64,000 nucleotides of DNA from Dyella kyungheensis (lineage in GTDB: Bacteria; Pseudomonadota; Gammaproteobacteria; Xanthomonadales; Rhodanobacteraceae): assembly GCF_016905005.1 (NCBI RefSeq), contig NZ_JADIKC010000001.1:248001-312000 (forward strand), given 5' to 3'. A model generated the notes under the pieces. The model did not search any database and was not told the DNA's origin. It saw only the letters and a list, made by a program, of their open reading frames with translations. Each line of letters begins with the position of its first letter. Position 1 is the stretch's first letter. Of this stretch, positions 33,412 to 42,182 are shown one piece after another. Made by a program: the position numbers and the translations under genes.

Positions 33412-34764
33412 TCAGGCGCGGGTGATGCGCAGCAGCAGGCCGTCGCGTCCCACCACGCGGATACGTGAGCCGGCCGGCAGGCTGGCATCGCCATGCACGC
33501 GCCATTGCTCGCCGCCGATGCGCGCCCAGCCGTCGCCGGCTGCATCGAGCGGCTGGATCAGTTCGCCGGTGCTGTGCAACATCTGTTCGTCGCCGTTGAA
33601 CGTCCGCACGCGGCGCGTGCGCGCCACCAGGCGCAGCAAGACCATCAACACCGCCACGCCGCCCAGGGCGATGCCGGCAATCACCCCCACATTCACTTCG
33701 TACCCCGGCACGTCGGCATCGAACAGCATGATCGAGCCGATCACGAACGCCACCACGCCGCCCAGGCCGATGGCACCGACCGACGGCATCATGGCTTCGG
33801 CCAGCACCAGCCCCACGCCCAGCAGCATCAAGGCGAGGCCTGCATAGTTCACCGGCAACAGCTGCAGTGCGTACAGGCCGACCAGCAGGCAGATGGCACC
33901 GGCGATACCGGGCACCAGCACGCCGGGATGGAACGCTTCCAGCACCAGTCCGTAGATGCCGGCGAGCAGCAGCAGGTAGGCGATGGTGGGATGGGTGATC
34001 AGGCTCAGCAGATGGGTGCGCCAGTTGGGCGCGTAATTGCGCACGGGCAGCTGGGACAGATGCAGCACTACGTCTTTGCCGCCAACGTGCACGCGCCGTC
34101 CCTCCACGCTCAAGAGCAGCGCGGTGAGATCCGCGGCGACCAGATCCACCACGTGCTTCTGCAGGGCTTCGTCGGCGGTGAGTGTTGCCGCGCCTTGCAC
34201 CGACTGCGCGGCCCACTCCGCATTGCGGCCATTGAGCTGCGCCAGCGAACGGATCGATGCGACCGCATCGTTGATCGCCTTGTTGGATTCGGCATCGGTT
34301 TTCGCGTTGCCCGGTGCCGATGCGGCCGGCGAGGGCAGGGGGCTGCCGCCACCGAGCGCCACCGGCGTGGCCGCACCCAGATGGGTGGCAGGCGCCATCG
34401 CCGCAATGTGGCAGGCGTAGAGGATGTAGGTGCCGGCCGAGGCCGCACGTGCACCGCTGGGCGCGACGTAGCCGATCACCGGCTGAGGGGAAGCGAGGAT
34501 GCTGGCGATGATCTGCCGCATCGAATCGGACAGGCCTCCCGGCGTATCCATCTGCAGCACGACGGCGCGGGCGCCATCGCGTGCGGCGCGTTGCAAGGAG
34601 GCATCGACGTATTCGGCGGCGGCCGGTCCGATGGCGCCGGTGAGTTCGATGTGTGCCACGAAGCTGTCGGGACGCGGCGAGCCACCGGTGACATCACCGG
34701 CTGCGCTGGTGGCCAGCATCGCGGCGCACAGAACGCTGACCGCTGTCTTGAGCCAGGGTGTCAC
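33412..34764 (-). CDS. NfeD-family membrane serine protease (ClpP-like plus NfeD)
   Basis: A 450-aa protein: signal peptide or anchor (about 1-28), a ClpP-class protease domain (about 35-230) with [19 protein letters not shown] and [15 protein letters not shown] (the serine nucleophile lies in the SAGT region), several membrane helices (about 265-370), and a C-terminal OB-fold NfeD domain (from about 395, with [14 protein letters not shown]). The GTG start at 34764 has GGGAGA upstream. Together with the slipin it forms a membrane quality-control unit. The upstream antisense-looking extension runs into a MITE-like element and is not coding. Confidence 0.9.
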   Translation of the reverse strand: MTPWLKTAVSVLCAAMLATSAAGDVTGGSPRPDSFVAHIELTGAIGPAAAEYVDASLQRAARDGARAVVLQMDTPGGLSDSMRQIIASILASPQPVIGYVAPSGARAASAGTYILYACHIAAMAPATHLGAATPVALGGGSPLPSPAASAPGNAKTDAESNKAINDAVASIRSLAQLNGRNAEWAAQSVQGAATLTADEALQKHVVDLVAADLTALLLSVEGRRVHVGGKDVVLHLSQLPVRNYAPNWRTHLLSLITHPTIAYLLLLAGIYGLVLEAFHPGVLVPGIAGAICLLVGLYALQLLPVNYAGLALMLLGVGLVLAEAMMPSVGAIGLGGVVAFVIGSIMLFDADVPGYEVNVGVIAGIALGGVAVLMVLLRLVARTRRVRTFNGDEQMLHSTGELIQPLDAAGDGWARIGGEQWRVHGDASLPAGSRIRVVGRDGLLLRITRA

Positions 34765-34823
34765 GCACGGTCTCCCGTTTGGCGATATCACACTGCGCCA
34801 GCGGGTGTTGTGTCGACGTGAGA

Positions 34824-35095
34824 TTAGAGCCTGTTCATGATCTCCGCGTAGCCCGCGTTGTTCTTGAGTGGCCGCCAGGCGGTAGTGCGTGGCGCTGCGC
34901 CTGCCTGGTGGGCAGGTCAAGCCGCGCGCTACCGCCTGGCGGCCACTCAAGAACAACCCGCCGGGCCGGGTCTGTTTGCCCACAGGCCGGCGTCATCACT
35001 CAGTCGTGTACGGACGTACACTCCTTCCCTCTTCCTTGTCCTGCGCGCAAACAGATCCCGGCGCGGGCCACGCGGAGATCATGAACAGGCTCTAA
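34824..35095. mobile_element. MITE-like element with 25-bp perfect terminal inverted repeats
   Basis: A 272-bp element bounded by TTAGAGCCTGTTCATGATCT (first 20 of 25 bases, 34824-34848) and its exact complement at 35071-35095; the match continues about 9 bases inward with one mismatch. Inside is a second inverted repeat: GTTGTTCTTGAGTGGCCGCC begins one arm near 34857, and its complement lies near 34947. A third short pair (GGGTCTGTTTG / CAAACAGATCCC) follows. It has no ORF of its own. This is the entire content of the 363-nt gap between the NfeD gene and the gene at 35128. Confidence 0.75.
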
Positions 35096-35127
35096 GCAAG
35101 GTTTTGCTTGCCCCGAAGCGGTCGCGG

Positions 35128-35640
35128 TCAGCTGAAAACCGGTCTTCCCTGAGCGTCCAGCAGACCGTGTTCCACCAGCCAAAGCCTGGCATTGGCGGCG
35201 TCTTCGCCAAACCATGCCTGGGCGGAGCCGAGCCGGAAGGTGTAGCCCCAGGCGTCCATGTCGGCCATCAGGCGCGCGCGGCCGACGCCGGGCAACTCGT
35301 CGGCCAGCACGATCTGCAGATAGCAGGTGGCGTCTTCCTCGGCGATGGAATCGGTGGCATCGGTATGCACCTGGCTGCGCCGCTCGGGCGGCAGCACGAT
35401 CAGATGGCCGGCCTCGTGCAGCAGCGAATGCACCGGCGTGTCGTCGCGTGCATACACCGTGGTGCCGATGATGCCGGCTTCCTCGTCGCCCCAGAAACTG
35501 CCCGGAATGGCTGTGCCGGGCGCCACCCGTTCGAGCGCGAGTCCGTAACGGGCAAGCAGCGTCGCCGGCGCTTCGAAGCCGATCTCGGCCACGCGCATCA
35601 CGCTTGCTTCGTCAGTGGAGGAGGGAAGGGCAACAGGCAT
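35128..35640 (-). CDS. putative HExxH zinc metallopeptidase-like protein
   Basis: A 170-aa protein. SLLHEAGHLIVL near residues 72-83 carries an HEAGH zinc-binding motif, and EEDATCYLQI some 20 residues later supplies a Glu that could be the third ligand, as in gluzincin-like or ImmA/IrrE-like proteases. The flanking segments are short and no signal peptide is present. Start ATG 35640 is open to question, since ATG at residue 15 is also possible. It lies just downstream of minE, with about 75 nt between, and could be the last gene of the min operon. No close family is recognised. Confidence 0.65.
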   Translation of the reverse strand: MPVALPSSTDEASVMRVAEIGFEAPATLLARYGLALERVAPGTAIPGSFWGDEEAGIIGTTVYARDDTPVHSLLHEAGHLIVLPPERRSQVHTDATDSIAEEDATCYLQIVLADELPGVGRARLMADMDAWGYTFRLGSAQAWFGEDAANARLWLVEHGLLDAQGRPVFS

Positions 35641-35715
35641 CGGATGAAAGTCGCCGCCGGATCGCAGCGGCGAAGGCGGTGCAATGCGTGGCGCGGAAGA
35701 TCCGCGCCACGTCGA

Positions 35716-35985
35716 TCACACGGTTTTGGCTGGCGTGTTCTCGGGCAGCGCCACGGAGAGCTCGAGGATCTCGTGTCCGCTGTCGCGCTCGACATTGATG
35801 TTGATGGCTTCGAGGTCGACGTGGACGTATTTCTTGATCACTTCGAGCAGCTCGTTGCGCAGCAACGGCAGGTAGTCGGGAGCGCCACGGGTCGAGCGCT
35901 CCTGAGCCACGATGATGCGAAGACGCTCCTTGGCGAGTCCAGCGGTGGGTTCCGGCTTGCGCTTCAGGAAATCAAGAATACCCAT
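35716..35985 (-). CDS. minE: cell division topological specificity factor MinE
   Basis: An 89-aa protein with the MinE layout: a membrane-targeting start (MGILDFLKRKP), the MinD-stimulating segment (LAKERLRIIVAQERS, about 18-32) and the topological specificity domain (about 35-85, with YLPLLRNELLEVIKKYV). It stimulates MinD ATPase and drives Min oscillation so the Z-ring forms at midcell. It follows minD by five bases in the order minC-minD-minE. Confidence 0.97.
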   Translation of the reverse strand: MGILDFLKRKPEPTAGLAKERLRIIVAQERSTRGAPDYLPLLRNELLEVIKKYVHVDLEAININVERDSGHEILELSVALPENTPAKTV

Positions 35986-35990
35986 GCCGA

Positions 35991-36806
35991 TCAGCCTCCG
36001 AATACGCGCTGGAAGAAGCCCTTCTTCGGCACTTCGAGGAAGCGCAGGGCACGTTCTTCACCAAGGATGCGGGCAACGGTGTCGCTGTACGCCTGACCCG
36101 CGAACGAGTTGTCGTCCAGGATCACCGGCACGCCGGCGTTGGATGCCGCCAGTACGTTTTCCGATTCGGGAATCACGCCCACCACGTTGATGCCGAGGAT
36201 TTCCTCGACGTCCTTCACGCTGAGCATTTCGCCCACCGCCACGCGGGCCGGGTTGTAGCGCGTCAGCAGCAGGTGCTGCTTGATCGCGCCGTCGCCGCGT
36301 TCGGCGCGGCGGGTCTTGCTGGCGAGCAGGCCCAGGATGCGGTCCGAGTCGCGCACCGAGGACACTTCCGGGTTCACCACCACCACGGCGTGGTCGGCGA
36401 AATACATCGCCAGGTGCGCACCCTTTTCGATGCCGGCAGGCGAATCACAGACGACGAAATCGAAGCCTTCCTTGCCCAGGTCCTCGAGCACCTTCTCGAC
36501 GCCTTCCTGGGTCAGCGCGTCCTTGTCGCGCGTCTGGCTGGCCGCCAGCACGTAGAGGGTCTCGTAGCGCTTGTCCTTGATCAGCGCCTGCTTGAGCGTG
36601 GCTTCGCCGTGCACGACGTTGACGAAGTCGTACACCACGCGCCGCTCGCAGCCCATGATGAGGTCGAGGTTGCGCAGGCCGACGTCGAAATCGATCACCG
36701 CGACTTTCTTGCCGGCCATGGCGAGGCCCGTGGCAAGCGAGGCACTGGTCGTGGTCTTGCCCACGCCACCCTTGCCCGAGGTGACAACGATAATCTCAGC
36801 AGTCAA
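35991..36806 (-). CDS. minD: septum site-determining ATPase MinD
   Basis: A 271-aa ParA/MinD ATPase. The deviant Walker A SGKGGVGKTTT with its signature first Lys lies at about 10-20, the switch DFDVGLRNLDL at 39-49, and VVCDSPAGIEKGA follows. The C-terminus carries the amphipathic membrane helix (FLEVPKKGFFQRVFGG) that docks ATP-bound MinD on the membrane. It recruits MinC to block FtsZ away from midcell. ATG 36806; minC stops 43 nt upstream. Confidence 0.98.
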   Translation of the reverse strand: MTAEIIVVTSGKGGVGKTTTSASLATGLAMAGKKVAVIDFDVGLRNLDLIMGCERRVVYDFVNVVHGEATLKQALIKDKRYETLYVLAASQTRDKDALTQEGVEKVLEDLGKEGFDFVVCDSPAGIEKGAHLAMYFADHAVVVVNPEVSSVRDSDRILGLLASKTRRAERGDGAIKQHLLLTRYNPARVAVGEMLSVKDVEEILGINVVGVIPESENVLAASNAGVPVILDDNSFAGQAYSDTVARILGEERALRFLEVPKKGFFQRVFGG

Positions 36807-36849
36807 GGCTCATCTCCGCATGGTTCTTTGTAGTTGTAATGACTGATCG

Positions 36850-37629
36850 TCACAGCTTGGCGATCAGCAATTTTTCCCCTTCGAGCCAGCATCGCACAGA
36901 CTGGCCTTCGAGGTCCTTTGGAATTTGTTCAAACACGCGGTAGTGCCCGGCGATGGCCACCAACTCCGCGCGGAAGTCTGAAATGTATATGCGCGCTTTC
37001 TCATCACCCTGTGCGCCGGCCATCGCGCGGCCGCGCACGGCGCCGTAGACATGGATGCTGCCGTCGGCAATCACTTCGGCGGCGTTGGCGATGGCGCCGG
37101 TGACGACCAGGTCGCGATCGCGCGCATACACCTGCTGGCCCGAACGCACGGTGCCTTCGTAGTGCTGCGCGCCGAGCGTGGACACCGGAGCGGCGGGTTC
37201 TGCTTCCTGTCGCACCGGTTCCGCGCGGCGCGGCGGTTCCGCGGCAGCGGCGGACGGCGCCGGCGGCGCGATGCTGCCGCCGTCGGCTGGTTCGTAGGCG
37301 GCGCGGAACTTGGCGATCAACGGCAGGCCCATGCGCTGCGCCAGCGCATCGACTTCGCTGGTGCCGTAGGCCAGCCCCACCGGCAGCATGCCGGCACTGC
37401 GGATGGCTTCGAGCAGGGCGTCGACCGTGCCGTCGTCCGGCAGCTTCAGCAGATGGCTGAGATCCAGCACCACGGCGGCGCGTGAGAACAATTGGGGGGC
37501 GGCACGGACGCGGCGTTCCAGCTCTTCGCACAGCGCGGCCGCATCCACGCGCTTGATGCGCACGTTGGCTATGCCGACCTGGCCGAAGCGCAGGTCACAG
37601 GCGTCTTGTTGATCCATCTTTGCATTCAC
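36850..37629 (-). CDS. minC: septum site-determining protein MinC
   Basis: A 259-aa FtsZ-assembly inhibitor. The N-terminal domain (about 1-110) reads CDLRFGQVGIANVRIKRVDA and contains VVLDLSHLLKLPDD. A Pro/Ala/Glu-rich linker covers about 112-145, and the C-terminal beta-helix has GQQVYARDRDLVVTGAIAN and GSIHVYGAVRGRAMAGA (binds MinD). GTG 37629 is used because it overlaps the upstream GNAT stop by 4 nt (GTGA) and has GGGAGAGC upstream. An ATG four codons in is an alternative. Confidence 0.93.
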   Translation of the reverse strand: MNAKMDQQDACDLRFGQVGIANVRIKRVDAAALCEELERRVRAAPQLFSRAAVVLDLSHLLKLPDDGTVDALLEAIRSAGMLPVGLAYGTSEVDALAQRMGLPLIAKFRAAYEPADGGSIAPPAPSAAAAEPPRRAEPVRQEAEPAAPVSTLGAQHYEGTVRSGQQVYARDRDLVVTGAIANAAEVIADGSIHVYGAVRGRAMAGAQGDEKARIYISDFRAELVAIAGHYRVFEQIPKDLEGQSVRCWLEGEKLLIAKL

Positions 37630-38249
37630 GGGCGCTGCTCTCCCGCGAGGCGGCGCTGGGTGGTATCGGGAGGAGGGGACGAATGCTGGCGTTCGGCCAG
37701 CCACGGCACATCGGGAAGGCCGTCGTGGTCCAGATAGGTCTCTCGCACAAAGGCGTAGCTGGGCAGGTCCTTGGCCAGCAGGCTCACCTGCGGACCGTCG
37801 CTGCCCATGCGTTGCTGGCCCACTTCCTGGAAACCGTAGGTGCCGTGGAACAGCACCACCACGTCGTCGCGCGGCTCCAGGAAAACCTCGCAGGTCAGCA
37901 GCGGCACGCGCACTTCCGCATAGCTGGTCACGTCGCAATAGAAGATGCGACCCAGGCCATGACGGCGATAGGCGTTGGCGATGACGATGCGATCGATATA
38001 GGCAAACTGCGGGTAGTGCTGGGAGAACCAGTGATAGTTCGGACTGTCGTAATCGCGACCTTCGCGGAGCGCGATGAGAAACCCGGCGAGTTGGCCATCG
38101 ATCTCGGCCACCCGGAAATAGTCCGCATGGTCGAAGAAGTAGCGCAGCTGTGCCGAGTCCAGGGCGAGGATGGTGCGGCCGGCGGCGTTGTTGAGCGCCA
38201 GTACGGCATCCAGGTCGTGCTCACGCACGTCGCGGATGGCAAGGGCCAT
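37626..38249 (-). CDS. GNAT-family N-acetyltransferase, first gene of the min operon
   Basis: A 207-aa acetyltransferase with the GNAT acetyl-CoA-binding region IVIANAYRRHGLGRIFY (about 92-108; R-x-x-G-x-G/A motif visible). The start MALAIRDVREHDLDAVLALN is typical of the family. Its stop overlaps the minC GTG by 4 nt, so it is translationally coupled to the division regulators. Substrate is unknown; acetylation of a division or cell-wall protein would fit the context but is only inference. Confidence 0.85.
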   Translation of the reverse strand: MALAIRDVREHDLDAVLALNNAAGRTILALDSAQLRYFFDHADYFRVAEIDGQLAGFLIALREGRDYDSPNYHWFSQHYPQFAYIDRIVIANAYRRHGLGRIFYCDVTSYAEVRVPLLTCEVFLEPRDDVVVLFHGTYGFQEVGQQRMGSDGPQVSLLAKDLPSYAFVRETYLDHDGLPDVPWLAERQHSSPPPDTTQRRLAGEQRP

Positions 38250-38458
38250 TCGTTGCTCCGCTTGGTTTGATTCGAGGGTAAGACCGTTGGTTCGGCCTCG
38301 CGTGACATCGGCATTATGGCATGTGCCCGGCGGCCGCACATAACACGGCGCACCATGTAAAACCTTTGTAAAGCGCCCTCAGTCATGCCTTCTGGCAGGG
38401 GGAGGCTAATGACTTCTCGCGCATTGCACCACGCCTGCAGGTAGCGAATGATGCAGGC

Positions 38459-39688
38459 ATGGCCTGGTCAAACATTAATCACATCCGGCTGCTCCGGTAC
38501 GCTGGTCTGTTCACGTACCTGTGCGTGGCGTTGCCGTTGCTGTCCGGTCCCGGGGGGCTCGCCGAGGTCAGCGCCTGGTGGAGCAACCCGAACATCACCG
38601 GCTGGCTGCTTTCCTACCTCATCTATGGGGTGACCTATCTGCTGCTGACGCGGCGCTCGGGCATGGCGCGCCAGACCAGCTATCCCTCGGTGGTCAAGCT
38701 GTTCGGGCTGGTGGTGCTTACCGGTTCGGCGGTGGCGATGGGCTGGTTCAGCCAGAGCGGCCTGTCGGCGATGCTGATGCTGGTGATCGCGGTGGTCCTG
38801 CCCTGGCAGCTGCCGGTGGGTGCCGGGCTGGTCTGGATGCTGCTGCAGAACCTGATGCTGATGCCCATCTTCGCCAGCTTTGCCGGCTGGACGGTGGTCA
38901 CCGCGTTCCTGCAGGTGTGCATGTACCTGGGCATTTCGGCGCTGGTCTTCTTCACCTCGATGATCGCCAGCCTGCAGGCCGAGGAGCGCGAGGTGCAGCG
39001 GCGCCTGAATTCCGAGCTGCGCGCCACCCGCGCCCTGCTGGCCGAATCCACCCGCATTGCCGAGCGCATGCGCATCGCCCGCGACCTGCACGACCTGGTG
39101 GGCCATCACCTGACCGCGCTCAGCCTCAACCTGGAAGTGGCCAGCCATCTGGTCAATGCCCAGGCGGCCGAGCACGTGCACAAGGCCCAGGTCACCGCCA
39201 AGCATCTGCTGTCGGATGTGCGCGAAGTGGTCAGCGAGTTGCGCCAGGACGACGCGATCGACCTCACCGTGGCCCTGCGCAGCCTCACCGAGGGCGTGCC
39301 CGGCCTGAACGTGCACATGGAAACGCCGCCCCGGTTCAGCGTGGAGGACCCGCGCCGAGCCCAGGTGCTGTTGCGCTGTGCGCAGGAAATCATCACCAAT
39401 ACCGCTCGCCATGCCGGCGCCCGCAACCTGTGGCTGCGCTTCGACTACGTCAATGCCAACCTGCTGGAGCTGTACGCCCGCGACGATGGCCGTGGCGCGA
39501 CCAACTTCCGGCCGGGCAACGGCTTGTCCGGCATGCGCGAGCGGCTGGTCGAATTCGAGGGCAGCGTGACGGTGGACGCGGCGCTCCTGCAAGGTTTTGC
39601 GTTGACCGTGCGGCTGCCGCTGGGCGAGGTAGCGCAACTCGCCCATACGCCGTCACGGTTCGAGCCCCCGGCCCTGGGCATGCTGTAG
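38459..39688 (+). CDS. NarL-type sensor histidine kinase (HisKA_3), multi-pass membrane
   Basis: A 409-aa kinase: five to six hydrophobic segments in residues 15-170 (about 15-30, 46-63, 80-97, 103-120, 123-146, 150-170), then a coiled linker, the HisKA_3 dimerisation domain with His211 in ARDLHDLVGHHLTALSLNLE, and a HATPase_c domain with RCAQEIITNTARHAGA as N-box and DDGRGATNFRPGNGLSGM as G-box. The lack of a sensing domain suggests a membrane or membrane-stress signal, as in DesK-type kinases. It is paired with the LuxR-type regulator that starts 105 nt downstream. Confidence 0.92.
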   Translation: MAWSNINHIRLLRYAGLFTYLCVALPLLSGPGGLAEVSAWWSNPNITGWLLSYLIYGVTYLLLTRRSGMARQTSYPSVVKLFGLVVLTGSAVAMGWFSQSGLSAMLMLVIAVVLPWQLPVGAGLVWMLLQNLMLMPIFASFAGWTVVTAFLQVCMYLGISALVFFTSMIASLQAEEREVQRRLNSELRATRALLAESTRIAERMRIARDLHDLVGHHLTALSLNLEVASHLVNAQAAEHVHKAQVTAKHLLSDVREVVSELRQDDAIDLTVALRSLTEGVPGLNVHMETPPRFSVEDPRRAQVLLRCAQEIITNTARHAGARNLWLRFDYVNANLLELYARDDGRGATNFRPGNGLSGMRERLVEFEGSVTVDAALLQGFALTVRLPLGEVAQLAHTPSRFEPPALGML

Positions 39689-39793
39689 CCTTGCCCGGTT
39701 GTCGTGTAAAAATGTGTTGCTTGGAAAGCAGCATCGTTCTCTCCGTTGGCCGCGGGCATCGCACGCCGGCCACCTACGTTTCGAGGATCCGCG

Positions 39794-40435
39794 ATGATTT
39801 CCGTCTGTCTCGTCGACGACCAGAACCTGGTTCGCCAGGGTGTCCGTTCACTGCTGGACCTGGCGGAGGACATCCGCGTGGTGGCCGAATGCGCCGATGG
39901 CGCCCAGGCCGTGCAGGACATTCCACGGATCAAGCCCGATGTGGTGCTGCTGGACCTGCGCATGCCCAACATGAGCGGCCTGGAAGTGCTGCAGGCACTG
40001 TCCGCCCGCAACGAATTGCCGCCCACCATCATCCTCACCACCTTCGATGACGATCAGCTGGTGCTGCAGGGCTTGAAGGCCGGCGCCCGCGGCTACCTGC
40101 TCAAGGACGTCTCGCTGGAGCAACTGGTGGAGGCGGTTCGCACCGTGGCCGCTGGCGGCTCGCTGGTGGCACCGATGGTGACCCAGCGCCTGCTGGCCGG
40201 CTTGGGCCGCATGCAGAACCAGTTCACCAGCCTGGAACAGCCCGATCCCCTGACCGAGCGCGAGACGGAGATCCTCCGCCTGCTGTCGGGCGGCTACAGC
40301 AACAAGGAGATCGCCAACTCGCTGAAGGTGGCGGAGGGAACGGTGAAGAACCACGTTTCCAACATTCTCTCCAAGCTGGGCGTGCGCGACCGCACGCGCG
40401 CCGTGCTGAAGGCGCTGGAGCTTGGCATCGTCTAA
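39794..40435 (+). CDS. NarL/LuxR-family response regulator
   Basis: A 213-aa regulator: receiver domain (1-120) with acidic pocket DDQ at 8-10, phospho-acceptor Asp54 in LLDLRMPN, the conserved Thr in ILTTFDDD and Lys in GYLLKDVS. The LuxR-type helix-turn-helix (about 146-205) reads PLTERETEILRLLSGGYSNK then EIANSLKVAEGTVKNHVSNI. It is the obvious partner of the kinase at 38459. ATG 39794 chosen, since upstream in-frame codons lack a start signal. Target genes are not evident. Confidence 0.95.
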   Translation: MISVCLVDDQNLVRQGVRSLLDLAEDIRVVAECADGAQAVQDIPRIKPDVVLLDLRMPNMSGLEVLQALSARNELPPTIILTTFDDDQLVLQGLKAGARGYLLKDVSLEQLVEAVRTVAAGGSLVAPMVTQRLLAGLGRMQNQFTSLEQPDPLTERETEILRLLSGGYSNKEIANSLKVAEGTVKNHVSNILSKLGVRDRTRAVLKALELGIV

Positions 40436-40672
40436 GCGCCGGTAAACAGGCTAAAACCTTGCGGGGCCTTGCCGGACGCCATTCGCAGGCGTCTGGAAGG
40501 CACGCGTCAGGCAGTCTTTACGGCTGGACGCCGGAGCAAGTAGTATCGGGCAATTCGGCGCTGGCCGACCCCCCGTTCATGCCGTGATTCTTCGGGAATC
40601 TCCCGTGGCGGGCCGGTCTCCGGCGACTGCCTTTGTGCCGTGTACCAGATGAGACGTGCGGAGAATCCTGGA

Positions 40673-42022
40673 ATGATGCGTGTTCTTGAGTTTATTGTTG
40701 CCCTGATCATCGTCGCCGTCGTGGCGGTGGTAGTGGGCGTGGTGATGCCTGGCAGCGGCCATGTCGAACGGTCGCTGGTCGTCGGCAAGGACATGCGTCA
40801 GGTCTACGACGTGCTCAACAACTTCCGTCGCTTCCCGGAATACTCCGTGCAGCGCGAGTACGACCGCAACATCAAGTTCGACTTCTCGGGCAAGGCTTAC
40901 GGCCCCGGCGCTGAAATCAGCTGGGCCAGCGACGACGGCAAGGTCGGCAACGGCAAGTTCACCATCGCCTCCGCCGAGCCGAGCTTCGACAAGATCGACT
41001 CGACCGCCCGCAAAGCCACCATCGTGTGGAACGTCGACAACGACTGGCGCGGCAACGACAAGCACTTCACGCTCGACCTCGAGCGCAACGGCAGCCGCGG
41101 CCAGCTGACCAAGGTGACCTGGTCGTATGACGTCGACTACGGCTTCAACCTGATCAACCGCTACTCCAATCTTTACATTCACGGCGACCCGGATGCCTTC
41201 ATCCAGTTCAGCCTGAACAACCTGCAGAACGTGGTGGCGTCGGTCCAGAACGTGGACTATACCAAGCTCATTCCGTACATCGAGCAGACCCAGCCCACGC
41301 CGGTGCTGATGGTGTCGACCTCGATCGAGCGCAAGGGTGGCCTCGAGGCCCTCAACGACGCGACCGACAAGGCCATTGGCCAGATCCAGGCCGCTGCCAA
41401 GAAGCTGGGCGTGACCACCACCGGTCCGCGCATCATCTACACGACCAACTACGGCGATCAGAACTACTCGTTCGACGTGGCCATGCCGATCAGCGCGACC
41501 AGCCTGAACGTAGGCGGCCAGAACGTTGAACTGGCGGCAGCCAAGGCTCCCGATCTGACGGCCGCTGCGGCCAGCACCAGCGCCGATGCCGCCAGCACGA
41601 CCGGCGACACCACGCCGGGTGGCCACGATCGCTTCGGTCGCCTGATCGTCGACAACGACGTGCGCGCCTTCCTTGCCTTCGGTGGCCCGGCCCTCAAGGC
41701 CGTGTGGAACGGTACCGCCGCCGGCGTGCCGCAGACCCGCGACCTGATGAAGGCCTATGCGCAGACCCACGGCTACAAGTTCGACGAAGTGGTCGGCCGT
41801 TTCTACGACATCGAAGCCAAGCCGGAAGTGAAGCAGGGCGACGAAGTCACCCAGTACGCCGAGTTCGACGTGTACCTGCCGCTGAGCTGGGCTCCGGACC
41901 AGACGCCGGAACAGGCTGCGGGCATCAAGCCGCCGACGCTCGACGACAGCAGCAGCGAGCAGGCACCGGCCTCGTCCGGCACCGCCGCGGCTCCGGCCAG
42001 CGCTGCCAGCGCCGGCAAGTAA
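40673..42022 (+). CDS. membrane-anchored SRPBCC / polyketide-cyclase-like protein
   Basis: A 449-aa protein: one membrane helix (about 5-25, FIVALIIVAVVAVVVGVV), then an SRPBCC-type domain (about 35-190) starting SLVVGKDMRQVYDVLNNFRR, an extended middle region, and a second alpha/beta region (about 205-400) that resembles a GyrI-like effector domain. The last 40 residues are low-complexity Ser/Ala/Pro. It is likely in the periplasm anchored to the inner membrane. ATG 40673 is the first of two adjacent starts, with GGAGA upstream. A strong terminator follows. Confidence 0.75.
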   Translation: MMRVLEFIVALIIVAVVAVVVGVVMPGSGHVERSLVVGKDMRQVYDVLNNFRRFPEYSVQREYDRNIKFDFSGKAYGPGAEISWASDDGKVGNGKFTIASAEPSFDKIDSTARKATIVWNVDNDWRGNDKHFTLDLERNGSRGQLTKVTWSYDVDYGFNLINRYSNLYIHGDPDAFIQFSLNNLQNVVASVQNVDYTKLIPYIEQTQPTPVLMVSTSIERKGGLEALNDATDKAIGQIQAAAKKLGVTTTGPRIIYTTNYGDQNYSFDVAMPISATSLNVGGQNVELAAAKAPDLTAAAASTSADAASTTGDTTPGGHDRFGRLIVDNDVRAFLAFGGPALKAVWNGTAAGVPQTRDLMKAYAQTHGYKFDEVVGRFYDIEAKPEVKQGDEVTQYAEFDVYLPLSWAPDQTPEQAAGIKPPTLDDSSSEQAPASSGTAAAPASAASAGK

Positions 42023-42041
42023 GTCGCCAGCGGCAAGCATC

Positions 42042-42072
42042 GAAAAGGCCCTTCCTCGCGAAGGGCCTTTTC
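42042..42072 (+). terminator. rho-independent terminator
   Basis: Perfect 13-bp stem GAAAAGGCCCTTC / GAAGGGCCTTTTC around CTCGC, 20 nt after the SRPBCC stop, with a T-rich ATTTTC tail. It ends transcription before the ABC cassette. Confidence 0.92.
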
Positions 42073-42182
42073 ATTTTCAGGCCTCGCTTCAAGCGGTTCC
42101 GGCGAACTTTTCGGTTACAGTGCGGGTCGACATCGCAGCCGCGACACGCGCGCAGCATTGCGCGCCACTGACTGCCCAGGAC

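Noticed and set aside
35642-35715. A possible small gene or RNA between minE and the HEAGH gene
   Set aside because: Only 74 nt, with no start, stem-loop or promoter pattern that stands out.
40436-40672. A hidden gene in the 237-nt gap between the response regulator and the SRPBCC protein
   Set aside because: No frame with a start signal or conserved pattern. The gap probably holds the promoter of the gene at 40673.
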